A DNA stretch of 23,595 nucleotides from Bacteroidales bacterium UBA2861 (GTDB taxonomy: Bacteria; Bacteroidota; Bacteroidia; Bacteroidales; UBA932). The translations under genes were made by a program, and so were the position numbers. The notes beneath the pieces are model-generated. The model was not told the origin of the DNA. It saw only the letters and a program-made list of their open reading frames with translations, and made no database searches. The stretch lies in NCBI GenBank assembly GCA_002350615.1, contig DEFD01000021.1, forward strand, positions 2,834 through 26,428, read 5' to 3'. The number at the start of each line of letters is the position of its first letter. The first letter of the stretch is position 1. This document shows positions 14,382 through 22,560 of this stretch, one piece after another.

Positions 14382-17204
14382 CTATTTGATTTTAAACTTG
14401 ATTTCAAAGCCGAAATACATCGGTGTACCGAGTTCGTGATAGGCGCCCATGGTGACCTCCGACGCATCGAGAGGACGGAAGTTGAAAAGGTTGTTCACAT
14501 AGAAGGATGCCGTCATGAAATCCCGTATCTCCTTGGAAACGTTGAGATTGAACAGCAGGAAACTGTGGTGTCTCTCGACAAGGAAACGGGTCGCGGACCT
14601 CTGGTCGAGCATGTAGCGGTAGTCGGAAGACTCCGCCATCTCCGCCGTGAAGGGATAGACCTTGCCGTCGGCGATGGAGATGTACCGCCCGGGGATTTCG
14701 TCGTTTGTGTAGTCGCTCCAGTTCTTCGAGTAGATGTTAAGCTGGCTGGTAAGAGTGACCACGAATCCTATCGAAGGGATATTGTGCGTGGCGCGGAGGG
14801 TGGTTACCGCCTTCTCGGTGAAGGACTTGCTCATCTGCGGATCGTAGACGGCATAGTTGCTGGCGAGGGTGCTGCCGCCCTTTGAGTTGATGTCGAAGGT
14901 GCAGGCATTCGTGGTATTCATTGTATACATCCAGGCCCCGTTCAGGAAGAAGGACGTGCGGATGGCGTCGAAACGCCCCAGATTGAGTTCCCACTCCACT
15001 CCGCGGTTATGCGACACCCCGGTATTCATCGGGGTATAATACGCGAAGAACTTGTGACTGTCGACGGTCTGCGTCAGCAGCGGATTCCCCTGCGCATCGT
15101 GCCCGGAAACCGCAAAATACCTGTATGGCGCCCACTGGATGGAGCTGAAATCGAGGCGGTTCTGATATCCGTTCTCCATCTTCTCGTCGTATGCCGTCAC
15201 CGACAGTTTGTATCGCTTTGCGATCAGTAGGTCGAATCCCACTTCCATCTTGCGGTTGGTGGCGACTTTGAGTTCCGGATTCTCGGTATTGTAGATATAT
15301 GTCGTGGAAAGCACTATCCTGTCTGCAGGATCGGTGGCGAGCTGATTGTTGAGGTTGCTCTGGTCGAAGTATGCGTTGTTCGGATAGAGATATGCCGACG
15401 TGGGGGCTTTGGCGGTGATTCCGTAGCCGCCGCGAAGGGTGAGCACCTCGGGCAGCACTTCGGCCGAAGCGTTCAGTCGCGGAGCCAGGACGGTGCGCCC
15501 GTTGACGGAATCGAAGCGAAGGCCTGCGGTGAAGTTCAACAGGCGGCCCAGCACCTTGGTCTTGAAAGTGTTTTCGGCAAAAAGGCCGAACTGGTTTACA
15601 AAAGGAATATCGTAAAGCGGCCGGGACCTGTATCCGGACTCGGCGTTGGAGCTGCGGTACGGAGGCACTCCTTCCGGGAACACGAGCCCTTCGCCGAGGT
15701 TGCCGTCGGACTTGAAGTCGGCACCGAGCAGGAGCTTGTCGCTTGTTTCTCCCCAGGATTTGTAAAGATTCGCAGTCAGCTTTGCATAGCTGTTGAGTTC
15801 CTTGCCGTAGAAATCGATGTGGGAATCGTAGCTGTTGGGCATGAAGATGGCGTAGACTCCCGTCTGATCCGCATTGAAATTGGTGACCTCGGTGCCGTCC
15901 GTTCCGTACAAGTGCCTTCCGGGCACATTCGACACGGTGGTTCCGGATGTCATGTTGGTGGAATAGATGGAGTTCGCGCTCTGGGCCAGCTGGTCCTTGA
16001 ACGAATCCTTGTACATGAAACTGTTGGAGATGTCGTAGCGCAAGGTCTTGAGCCACCCCTTGTTGATATTCCATGTGCCGTTCGCGGCCACCCGGTACCC
16101 GATGTTGATACCTCCCGAGGATGTGTGCGAGGACTGGTCGTCGGGGTTGTTGTTGCGGGTATCCTTGCCGTATTTGAGGTCGATGCTGACCGAGTTGTTC
16201 AGACCCCCGAAACGCTTGGTCCACATCGTCTTGAAGTTGAAACGCTGGTAGAAGGCATACGCCTCCGTGGTCTTGGCATTGCTGTAGGCGTAGTCGCCGC
16301 TGAAATGTATGTCGCCTCCCTTACCTCCCAGCTTGAATCCCTTGGAAGCCGAGCCCTGGAAAATCTTGGGATCCGTCTTGACACGCACCGTCAGAGGTTC
16401 GGCGCCGGCCTTGGAATTGATGATGACCGCACCGGAGGTGAGGTCGCCGTACTGCACGGAAGGGATGCCGCGGATGACTTCCACGGATTCGATGTTGTCG
16501 GTGGATATCTGACGGACGTCTATGCCCGAATTCGGGAGTGCTCCCGCGTAAGACGAAACGGATCCCGCCACGGTCGTGGAAGTGCCTGTCATTGCGGAAG
16601 TTATCCCCTCCATATTGGCATTGTTGGAAAGCGGTGAACCATCCACGATTATGGCAGTTCCCAGACTGTTCATGTCGGTTGCGTCCGCACTGCGCAGCGA
16701 CAGGGTGCGGGTAGAGGACAGGTTGGGATTGGATATTTCCACGCCCGGAAGCAGCTGCATGATATCGCCAAGGGAACTGGTCTGCGAATGGTCTATAGCC
16801 TGACGGGAGATGAGAGAGGCCGTTGCGTCGCCGGCCTTGCTCGCCTGAGCGACCACGGTAACTTCTTTCAGACGGAAATTGCTCTCCCGGAGGATAAAAT
16901 CCAACTTGCGCTCACCGCGGATGACAATCGTGCTGTCGACCGTTTCGTAACCGATCATCTGCACCTCAACCTCGTAGCGTCCGGCATCGATTCCGGATAT
17001 GCTGTACTTGCCGGAAGCGTCGCTGGTAGCATACTGCCCGGAATTCTTTAGAAGCACCACCGCATAGTCTACTGGGACCGCCCGGCCGTTTTCTATCACC
17101 GACACCGTGCCATACAGGCGCCCTGCCGTCCCGTTCTGGGCGGCAGCGCTCACGGCTGCAAGCAGCAATGTGATGAATGTCAATATTTTAACGGCAGTAC
17201 GCAA
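14382..17204 (-). CDS. TonB-dependent receptor with carboxypeptidase-like N-terminal domain
   Basis: A 940-residue outer-membrane transporter. Signal peptide ends near AAAQ22. Residues about 28-110 form a carboxypeptidase-regulatory-like domain (GTVSVIENGRAVPVDYAVVLLKNSG...DASGKYSISGIDAGRYEVEVQMIGYE). The plug spans about 120-270 (SLGDIMQLLPGVEISN ... IESVEVIRGIPSVQYGDLTSGAVIINSK), then the barrel. It is not an evident SusC: there is no SusD gene and the partner is a DUF4876 lipoprotein. Its start lies 17 bases inside the end of the upstream C25-like protease gene, implying translational coupling. The ligand is unknown; peptides, metal complexes or glycans are all possible. Confidence 0.95.
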   Translation of the reverse strand: MRTAVKILTFITLLLAAVSAAAQNGTAGRLYGTVSVIENGRAVPVDYAVVLLKNSGQYATSDASGKYSISGIDAGRYEVEVQMIGYETVDSTIVIRGERKLDFILRESNFRLKEVTVVAQASKAGDATASLISRQAIDHSQTSSLGDIMQLLPGVEISNPNLSSTRTLSLRSADATDMNSLGTAIIVDGSPLSNNANMEGITSAMTGTSTTVAGSVSSYAGALPNSGIDVRQISTDNIESVEVIRGIPSVQYGDLTSGAVIINSKAGAEPLTVRVKTDPKIFQGSASKGFKLGGKGGDIHFSGDYAYSNAKTTEAYAFYQRFNFKTMWTKRFGGLNNSVSIDLKYGKDTRNNNPDDQSSHTSSGGINIGYRVAANGTWNINKGWLKTLRYDISNSFMYKDSFKDQLAQSANSIYSTNMTSGTTVSNVPGRHLYGTDGTEVTNFNADQTGVYAIFMPNSYDSHIDFYGKELNSYAKLTANLYKSWGETSDKLLLGADFKSDGNLGEGLVFPEGVPPYRSSNAESGYRSRPLYDIPFVNQFGLFAENTFKTKVLGRLLNFTAGLRFDSVNGRTVLAPRLNASAEVLPEVLTLRGGYGITAKAPTSAYLYPNNAYFDQSNLNNQLATDPADRIVLSTTYIYNTENPELKVATNRKMEVGFDLLIAKRYKLSVTAYDEKMENGYQNRLDFSSIQWAPYRYFAVSGHDAQGNPLLTQTVDSHKFFAYYTPMNTGVSHNRGVEWELNLGRFDAIRTSFFLNGAWMYTMNTTNACTFDINSKGGSTLASNYAVYDPQMSKSFTEKAVTTLRATHNIPSIGFVVTLTSQLNIYSKNWSDYTNDEIPGRYISIADGKVYPFTAEMAESSDYRYMLDQRSATRFLVERHHSFLLFNLNVSKEIRDFMTASFYVNNLFNFRPLDASEVTMGAYHELGTPMYFGFEIKFKIK

Positions 17205-19239
17205 GATCGTCGAGTCGGGCTGTGGTTCTTGTCAGTTCGTCTTTGATTTCGGGGTCGGTTTCCTTTTCCAGAAGGGCTTTGCAGCCATTATAGATATCGT
17301 CGCGGCGCACCGACAGCACATACCATCCCAGAGCTTCTGCGGCCTTGAGCTTGAGGGCCTTGTCCGCTTCGGGATCGGAAAGCAATTCAAGCATGGGATC
17401 CACGGCGGCGGGATTGCACTTGTTGCGCTGGGCGCTTACCGCAAAACCTCGTTCTTTGACCGAAAGGGACTTGTCGGCAATCTCTTCGGCATCCTTGGTG
17501 TCGTGGGCGCCGTAAAGCCCTCCCACAAGATGGGAACGCACGCGCGAGGTCACCAGCGGATTGTCGACGGCTTCTTTCTGGGCATTCTCCAAAGCTGGAT
17601 CGCAGCAGATGCTCGCATAGCGGGCGGACATCCTGCGCACGAGCTCATAGGAATCGTCGAGCCCGGCGGACAGGGCGGATACCAGGGCGTCGTAATCCGC
17701 AGGGTTGCGGACTATGCTCATCAGGGCTTCCATGCGCACATTCATCCTGGAATCATTCTTCAGATAATCAAGCAGTTGCGCAGATGTAAGATCTCCGCTG
17801 CGAAAGAGTTGCCTGAGGCCGAACCCGCAAAGCGAAGGGTCTTCCTGTCCAAGCATTCTGCGGGCCGACTTCGCGCTGGGGAAGGCAACCTGGGCATCGT
17901 AAGATTTCCCTTCGAAAGCGAAGGTGAAGGTGGGGTCTCCGAAAAGATGCGATTCGAGCGTCTGGATGTTCTTTATCCAGTTGCCTATGCATACGCCGTG
18001 GGCGAGAAGGCCTATCAGTTCGTTCTTCCAGTGGTCCTGGATGATGTTGACGCTGTTGCCGGTAACTGCAATCGTATTGCTGCCATGCGCGAACGCATAG
18101 CGGGCGGCGATGTAATCGTCGTGCAGGAACGCTCCGTTGAAGCAGGCGTCCAGCATGATCAGTGCCGGGCCGGACTCAAATCCGTCGAGATCCTCCAGGA
18201 CTATGTCGACGGAAGCGGAGCGGATGGAGTCTTTCTTTATCTGTTCTGCATCATCCCAGCCGGCGAGCCAGGACTCGGGAACGTCGTAAGACTTCATCAG
18301 ATCTGCCTTCATCTTGGCCTTGTCCTTGGCGGAGCGCATCTTGCCACGAAGGAAAGACTGCACGTTGGCGACGTGCCCCGAAGTCATGAAAGTGTAGGGT
18401 TCCTTGCTGATGTACTGCGCGTCTACGGCACCGTGGGTGTGAAGATGCACTATGTCCAGTTCCTTCATGGCAAGGATCTTGCGGAGGCGGTCGCGCACGA
18501 ACTGGTCCTCGTCGAAATTGATGTAATCAACCCTGCCGGAGCCGTCGTTGAAACCGAACATCTCGTAGTAGGCCCTGTTCTCATCGATACGGGCGTTGAA
18601 GCTCTCCGAGCTGTTGCCATGCCCGCCGAAATGGAACACCCGGTCGATCTTGCGGCCGTTGCTGCGATGGGCCTCGGCTGCACGGTCGAGATACTCGGCG
18701 ATCAGTTCGGTGAATCCGTGCTCCGGATCGTTCTTTGAAGGCTTGATACGGGCGGTGTAGATGTCGCACTCGACGCGCTGTGCGCCCTTGGGAGAGAGGT
18801 CGTAATACCAGAGCGGGCCTTCATTCCCGATGGCGTCGAACTCCAGGGAAAAGTCGTCGTAGAAGCGGTCGGAGGGGATTGATGACTTGTCCCGCCTGAT
18901 TTTGGGGTTCATCTTGAAGGCTGTGGCCAGATGATGGGCCCGGCGGATCATCGGAACCGGAACATCTCCCACCAGCACTGCACCTTCGAGGCTCCGGTTC
19001 TGATGAAGATACCGGAGAGTATCACGTATCGCGCGGGGGTCTGTCGCAGCATTCACATCTATTATAAATACGTTTTTACCCTCAGCGCGTATCTGCGAAG
19101 CATAGTTGTCGATTGATTTGCCAATGGCCGCCTTCGTGGCTTCGTCGACGACGATTGCTACGGACGCTTTGTCTTTTGCGCCAAGCAAGACGGGAACGAA
19201 AACGGATAATACGGCTATGATTCTGGAAATTGTCTTCAT
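17188..19239 (-). CDS. exported C25 (gingipain-like) caspase-fold protein with HEAT-like C-terminus
   Basis: A 683-residue protein with a type I signal peptide (residues 1-21) and no lipobox. Residues about 25-450 look like a C25 cysteine peptidase. The features are a Rossmann-like start (IRDTLRYLHQNRSLEGAVLVGDVPVP); DIYTARI as in the gingipain core; IVHLHTHG with candidate catalytic His269; ALIMLDACFNGAF with candidate Cys366; and LFGDPTF, a strong C25 signature. The last 190 or so residues hold helical repeats (MNVRMEALMSIVRNPADYDALVSAL ... LKLKAAEALGWYVLSV) like HEAT repeats, usually a protein-binding platform. I see no type IX secretion C-terminal domain, so it may stay in the periplasm. 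It is the first gene of the operon with the TonB receptor, overlapping that gene by 17 bases. Peptidase activity is inferred from the dyad only. Confidence 0.82.
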   Translation of the reverse strand: MKTISRIIAVLSVFVPVLLGAKDKASVAIVVDEATKAAIGKSIDNYASQIRAEGKNVFIIDVNAATDPRAIRDTLRYLHQNRSLEGAVLVGDVPVPMIRRAHHLATAFKMNPKIRRDKSSIPSDRFYDDFSLEFDAIGNEGPLWYYDLSPKGAQRVECDIYTARIKPSKNDPEHGFTELIAEYLDRAAEAHRSNGRKIDRVFHFGGHGNSSESFNARIDENRAYYEMFGFNDGSGRVDYINFDEDQFVRDRLRKILAMKELDIVHLHTHGAVDAQYISKEPYTFMTSGHVANVQSFLRGKMRSAKDKAKMKADLMKSYDVPESWLAGWDDAEQIKKDSIRSASVDIVLEDLDGFESGPALIMLDACFNGAFLHDDYIAARYAFAHGSNTIAVTGNSVNIIQDHWKNELIGLLAHGVCIGNWIKNIQTLESHLFGDPTFTFAFEGKSYDAQVAFPSAKSARRMLGQEDPSLCGFGLRQLFRSGDLTSAQLLDYLKNDSRMNVRMEALMSIVRNPADYDALVSALSAGLDDSYELVRRMSARYASICCDPALENAQKEAVDNPLVTSRVRSHLVGGLYGAHDTKDAEEIADKSLSVKERGFAVSAQRNKCNPAAVDPMLELLSDPEADKALKLKAAEALGWYVLSVRRDDIYNGCKALLEKETDPEIKDELTRTTARLDDLAYCR

Positions 19240-19255
19240 ACACTACTTATAATAC

Positions 19256-19289
19256 GATGCGTGCAAATTTAGAAAAATCTGCACGCATC
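19256..19289. promoter_or_regulatory. 10-bp inverted repeat over the promoter of the C25/TonB operon
   Basis: GATGCGTGCA (19256-19265) and TGCACGCATC (19280-19289) are perfect inverted arms 14 bases apart. On the minus strand the downstream arm touches the -7 box and the predicted transcript start, and the other arm lies between the -7 and -33 elements. That is the place for a repressor operator. It could instead be the transcript-end hairpin of pheS, but no T tract follows the stem. Confidence 0.55.
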
Positions 19290-19294
19290 TACAA
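19264..19294 (-). promoter_or_regulatory. promoter of the C25-like protease/TonB/DUF4876 operon
   Basis: On the minus strand the -7 box is TAAATTTG (19264-19271) and the -33 TTG is at 19292-19294, with 20 bases between. The predicted start is near 19260, 21 bases before the ATG. It is the only promoter seen for the four genes. Confidence 0.7.
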
Positions 19295-19311
19295 TACCAA
19301 ATTATAATGAA

Positions 19312-20349
19312 TTATACCTCCGTGGCGCCTTCAAACTCGCGCAGGAAACGCAAATCGTTCTCGAAATAATGACGAAGGTCGTTCACCTGCCACTTGAGCA
19401 TGGCGATGCGCTCTATGCCCATTCCGAAGGCGAAGCCGCTGTACTTCTTCGAGTCGATGCCGGAGGCCTCGAGCACGTTGGGATCCACCATGCCGCAGCC
19501 CAGAATCTCGAGCCAGCCTGTGCCCTTGCAGATGTTGCAGCCCTTTCCGTGGCAGATGTTGCAGCTCACGTCCACCTCCGCCGAAGGCTCGGTGAAGGGG
19601 AAGAACGAGGGACGCATGCGGATCTGCGCGTCGGCTCCGAACATCTCGCGGGCGAAGAGCAGGATGGCCTGCTTAAGGTCCGCGAAAGTGACATTCTCAT
19701 CTATATAGAGGCCTTCCACCTGATGGAAGATGCAGTGTGCGCGGGCGGAGATGGCTTCGTTGCGGAATACGCGCCCGGGGCAGATCACGCGGATCGGGAG
19801 GGGCATCTTCTCCATTGCGCGCACCTGTACGGAGGAGGTGTGGGTGCGGAGGAGCAGAGGGTTGAGATGGCCGGCGGAGACGAAGAAAGTGTCCTGCATG
19901 TCGCGGGCGGGGTGGTTCGGAGGGAAGTTGAGGGCCTCGAACACATGGTAGTCGTCCTCGATTTCGGGGCCTTCCGCCACATCGTATCCGAACTTGCGGA
20001 AGATATCCACTATCTGCTGGCGCACGATGCTCACTGGATGGCGGCTGCCGAGCTCGAACTGCTCGCCCGGCAAGGATGTATCTTCTTTGGAAGCCTCTCC
20101 TTCGCCCGCCGACTGGACGCTGTCGCGAAGTTTCTCGATGGTGGCGATGGCGGCCTGCTTGAGTTCGTTCAGAGGACGTCCGAAGGCGCGCTTCTGGTCG
20201 CCGTCGACACTGCGGAACTCCTCGAAGAGCGCCGTGATTTCACCTTTCTTTCCAAGGAAGCGCACGCGCGCTTCTTCCACTTCTTTCTCTGTCTTGCACT
20301 TGAGAGCGTTCAGCTCGCCAAGCACCTTTTCTATAGTTTCAATTGTCAT
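19312..20349 (-). CDS. pheS: phenylalanyl-tRNA synthetase alpha subunit
   Basis: A 345-residue cytoplasmic class II aminoacyl-tRNA synthetase subunit that forms Phe-tRNA with PheT. An N-terminal coiled-coil occupies about residues 1-90. HPVSIVRQQIVDIFRKFGYDVAEGPEIEDDYHVFEALNFPPNHPARDMQDTF is the catalytic domain start. Motif 2 is FRNEAISARAHCIFHQVEGLYID and motif 3 is GFAFGMGIERIAMLKW. A Cys-rich insert (CNICHGKGCNICKGTGW) sits before the LGCGMVDPNVL segment, as in Bacteroidota PheS. Length is normal and nothing is broken. pheT is not next to it; the gene is instead transcribed with a small exported protein gene that ends 3 bases upstream. Confidence 0.98.
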   Translation of the reverse strand: MTIETIEKVLGELNALKCKTEKEVEEARVRFLGKKGEITALFEEFRSVDGDQKRAFGRPLNELKQAAIATIEKLRDSVQSAGEGEASKEDTSLPGEQFELGSRHPVSIVRQQIVDIFRKFGYDVAEGPEIEDDYHVFEALNFPPNHPARDMQDTFFVSAGHLNPLLLRTHTSSVQVRAMEKMPLPIRVICPGRVFRNEAISARAHCIFHQVEGLYIDENVTFADLKQAILLFAREMFGADAQIRMRPSFFPFTEPSAEVDVSCNICHGKGCNICKGTGWLEILGCGMVDPNVLEASGIDSKKYSGFAFGMGIERIAMLKWQVNDLRHYFENDLRFLREFEGATEV

Positions 20350-20352
20350 AGT

Positions 20353-20772
20353 CTATTTCCTTCTTTCCCTTTTCGCTGCCCGGATGTCCCTGGACTTCTT
20401 CGCACGGGACGCGCCGCCCTTGAGATATTTCTTCCACTGGGCGTCGTCCAGTATCTTGCGGAACGCATCGTAGGTGGCATTCTCCCACTTGTCCGAAATC
20501 ATCTGGTACAACTCGGCATTCTCCACGCGGTTTTCGGCAAGGGCCTTGGTTTCCTCGGACATCGCCGTGTAGTTGTGAACGAGGATGGAATCGACGTAGA
20601 AGGTCTGCCATACCTCCAGGTCCAGAGTTTCCTCGTAGTGAAGCACCAACTGCTCTATCCCCTCGCGCATCTTCTTCTCTTCCTGCTCGGGAGTAAGCGG
20701 CTGCTGCTGGGCCCTGGCGGCCAGCGGCATCAGCATGCCGATAAGAACGATAAGTATGTGCTTAGTTTTCAT
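20353..20772 (-). CDS. small exported protein of unknown function, upstream of pheS
   Basis: A 139-residue protein with signal peptide MKTKHILIVLIGMLMPLAARAQ and no lipobox. The mature part is highly charged and helical (PEQEEKKMREGIEQLVLHYEETLDLEVWQTFYVDSILVHNY...) and ends in a very basic tail (KKSRDIRAAKRERRK). No enzyme motif is visible. The helical segments with DDAQWKKYLKGG recall small periplasmic proteins of the Spy/CpxP sort found in Bacteroidota, but that is only an impression. I chose the ATG at 20772, not the one three codons upstream, because it begins the signal peptide directly. It is 3 bases ahead of pheS, so both should share a transcript. Confidence 0.78.
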   Translation of the reverse strand: MKTKHILIVLIGMLMPLAARAQQQPLTPEQEEKKMREGIEQLVLHYEETLDLEVWQTFYVDSILVHNYTAMSEETKALAENRVENAELYQMISDKWENATYDAFRKILDDAQWKKYLKGGASRAKKSRDIRAAKRERRK

Positions 20773-20778
20773 AACTTG

Positions 20779-20786
20779 CAAAAATA
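20779..20786 (-). promoter_or_regulatory. possible -7 box of the small-protein/pheS operon
   Basis: On the minus strand TATTTTTG matches TAnnTTTG. Its G is 7 bases from the ATG, the same spacing as in the metallophosphoesterase operon, predicting a nearly leaderless transcript. No good -33 TTG is seen at 19-21 bases, so this is weak. Confidence 0.35.
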
Positions 20787-20791
20787 ATCAT

Positions 20792-20799
20792 TAAATTTG
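20792..20799 (+). promoter_or_regulatory. -7 box of the C69/S46 peptidase operon
   Basis: TAAATTTG matches TAnnTTTG. The predicted start is near 20803, 18 bases before the ATG. No clear -33 TTG lies at the right distance. It sits 5 bases from the putative -7 box of the divergent small-protein/pheS operon, so the two promoters would compete. Confidence 0.45.
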
Positions 20800-20820
20800 T
20801 AACAATGTAAATTTCAGTGT

Positions 20821-22560
20821 ATGAAAGTTAAGACTATGTGCCTTGCGGCGCTGACTGCGCTGCTCGTTTCCGGGCTTCGCGGCGAGGCCTGCTCCAACGT
20901 GATCGTAACAAAAGGTGCCAGTGCCGACGGTTCCTGCATGGTTTCCTATGCTGCAGATTCCCACGTTCTTTACGGAGAACTGTACTTCCATCCCGCCGGC
21001 AAGTTCCGTGCCGGGGCCAAAGTGGATATCACGGAATGGGACACCTACAAGCCCCTCGGACAGATTCACCAGATCGCCAGGACCTACCAGACGGTCGGCA
21101 ACATGAACGAGAAGCAGTTGATAATCGGAGAGACCACCTGGGGAGGCCGCGAAGAGCAGGCCGATCCGGCCGGGATAATGGACTATGGCTCACTCATCTA
21201 TATCACTTTGCAGAGAGCCGCGACAGCACGTGCCGCCATCGACACCATAGTGTCGCTCGCGAACCGCTACGGCTATCCCTCAGAGGGCGAGACCTTCTCC
21301 ATCGCCGACAAGAACGAGGCCTGGGTCATGGATCTTGTAGGAAAGGGACCGGATGAGAAGGGTATCAACTACGTGGCCATCAGGATTCCTGACGGTTACA
21401 TCTGCTCGCACGCCAACCAGGCCCGCATACAGACCTTCCCCCAGAACGATCCCGAGAACTGCATCTTCGCTCCCGGAATGATCGATTTCGCAAGGAAGCA
21501 CGGATGGTTCAGCGGCAAGGATGAGGACTTTGATTACAGCGCTGCTTTCGGCCCGGTCGATTTCGGTGGTGCAAGAGCCTGTGACGCCAGGGCCTGGAGT
21601 GCATTCAACATCCTGACCGGCGGTGAGTTCACCTACGAGAAGGACGGAAAGATGGTCACCGAGCCCGCTTCCGCTTACTACGACTACATCACCGGGAAGA
21701 ATCTTTCCCATAGGATGCCCCTGTTCGTAAAGCCTTCCAAGAAGATCTCTGTCAAGAATGTGGCTGATGCCATGAGGGACCATTTCGAGGGAACTCCCCT
21801 CGACATGACCACCGACATCGGAGCCGGCGGCAACGCCCTCCCTTACAGGTGGAGACCGATGAACTTCTCCAAGGATGGCTGGAGCTATGTCAACGAGAGG
21901 GCGATCGCTACCCAGCAGACAGGTTTCTGGTTCGTAGCCCAGTCCAGGCATGACCTTCCCGACGTTGTCGGCGGAATCATCTGGTTCGGAACCGATGATG
22001 CTGCAACTTCCTATCTCACCCCTATCTATTCCAACACCAACGAGGTCCCCGAGTGTTTCAAGGAGGGCAACGGCAATATGTTGGAATATTCCAAGACAGC
22101 ATCCTTCTGGATCAACAACCGCGTTGCGAACGATTGCTACAAGGCCTACAACATGATGGCTCCGACCGTACGAGAGGCTATCGACAAGTTCGAGAACGAG
22201 CAGATGTTCACCAAGGTGGCGGAGATGGATGCCAAAGCCCTTGCCGCCTACAATTCGATCCTTGCCAAGGCTGAAAAGAAAGGTCTTGACAGCAAGGATT
22301 GGTTTGCCCCTGTCAAGAAGCTCCTTACCGACTATTCCGTCAGCACTGCACAGAAGCAGTTCTGGGCCTGGGTGGACCTTGAGGAGATGATCACCGTCAA
22401 GTTCATCGACGGTAATGTCAAGGCCCAGGATGAGGATGGCAATTTCAAGCATTCCAAGTACAATAAGGGTACACCCGCCGGGATAACTAATCCTGGCTAC
22501 ACTGAGAAATGGAAGGAAGCCGTGATCCAGGATCATGGCGATGTGCTTCGCGTGAGATAA
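20821..22560 (+). CDS. C69-family dipeptidase, exported
   Basis: A 579-residue Ntn-hydrolase of the C69 (U34, PepD-like) family that cleaves dipeptides. The signal peptide ends at Ala23, and Cys24 (EACSNVIVTKGAS) becomes the N-terminal nucleophile after processing, as expected for this family. Further family stretches are GETTWGGRE, IADKNEAWVMDLVGKGP and QTGFWFVAQSRHDLPDVVGGIIWFGTDDAATSYLTPIYSN. It has no lipobox, so it probably acts free in the periplasm. The stop codon overlaps the start of the S46 peptidase gene by 1 base (TAATG). Together they suggest an exopeptidase pathway in which the S46 enzyme releases dipeptides that this enzyme splits. Confidence 0.93.
   Translation: MKVKTMCLAALTALLVSGLRGEACSNVIVTKGASADGSCMVSYAADSHVLYGELYFHPAGKFRAGAKVDITEWDTYKPLGQIHQIARTYQTVGNMNEKQLIIGETTWGGREEQADPAGIMDYGSLIYITLQRAATARAAIDTIVSLANRYGYPSEGETFSIADKNEAWVMDLVGKGPDEKGINYVAIRIPDGYICSHANQARIQTFPQNDPENCIFAPGMIDFARKHGWFSGKDEDFDYSAAFGPVDFGGARACDARAWSAFNILTGGEFTYEKDGKMVTEPASAYYDYITGKNLSHRMPLFVKPSKKISVKNVADAMRDHFEGTPLDMTTDIGAGGNALPYRWRPMNFSKDGWSYVNERAIATQQTGFWFVAQSRHDLPDVVGGIIWFGTDDAATSYLTPIYSNTNEVPECFKEGNGNMLEYSKTASFWINNRVANDCYKAYNMMAPTVREAIDKFENEQMFTKVAEMDAKALAAYNSILAKAEKKGLDSKDWFAPVKKLLTDYSVSTAQKQFWAWVDLEEMITVKFIDGNVKAQDEDGNFKHSKYNKGTPAGITNPGYTEKWKEAVIQDHGDVLRVR

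Noticed and set aside
17107..18738. 543-residue plus-strand frame
   Set aside because: Antisense to the C25-like protease gene, whose motifs and signal peptide are clear.
19369..20787. 472-residue plus-strand frame
   Set aside because: Antisense to pheS and the small exported protein gene; pheS is beyond doubt.
21280..22536. 418-residue minus-strand frame
   Set aside because: Antisense to the C69 dipeptidase gene.
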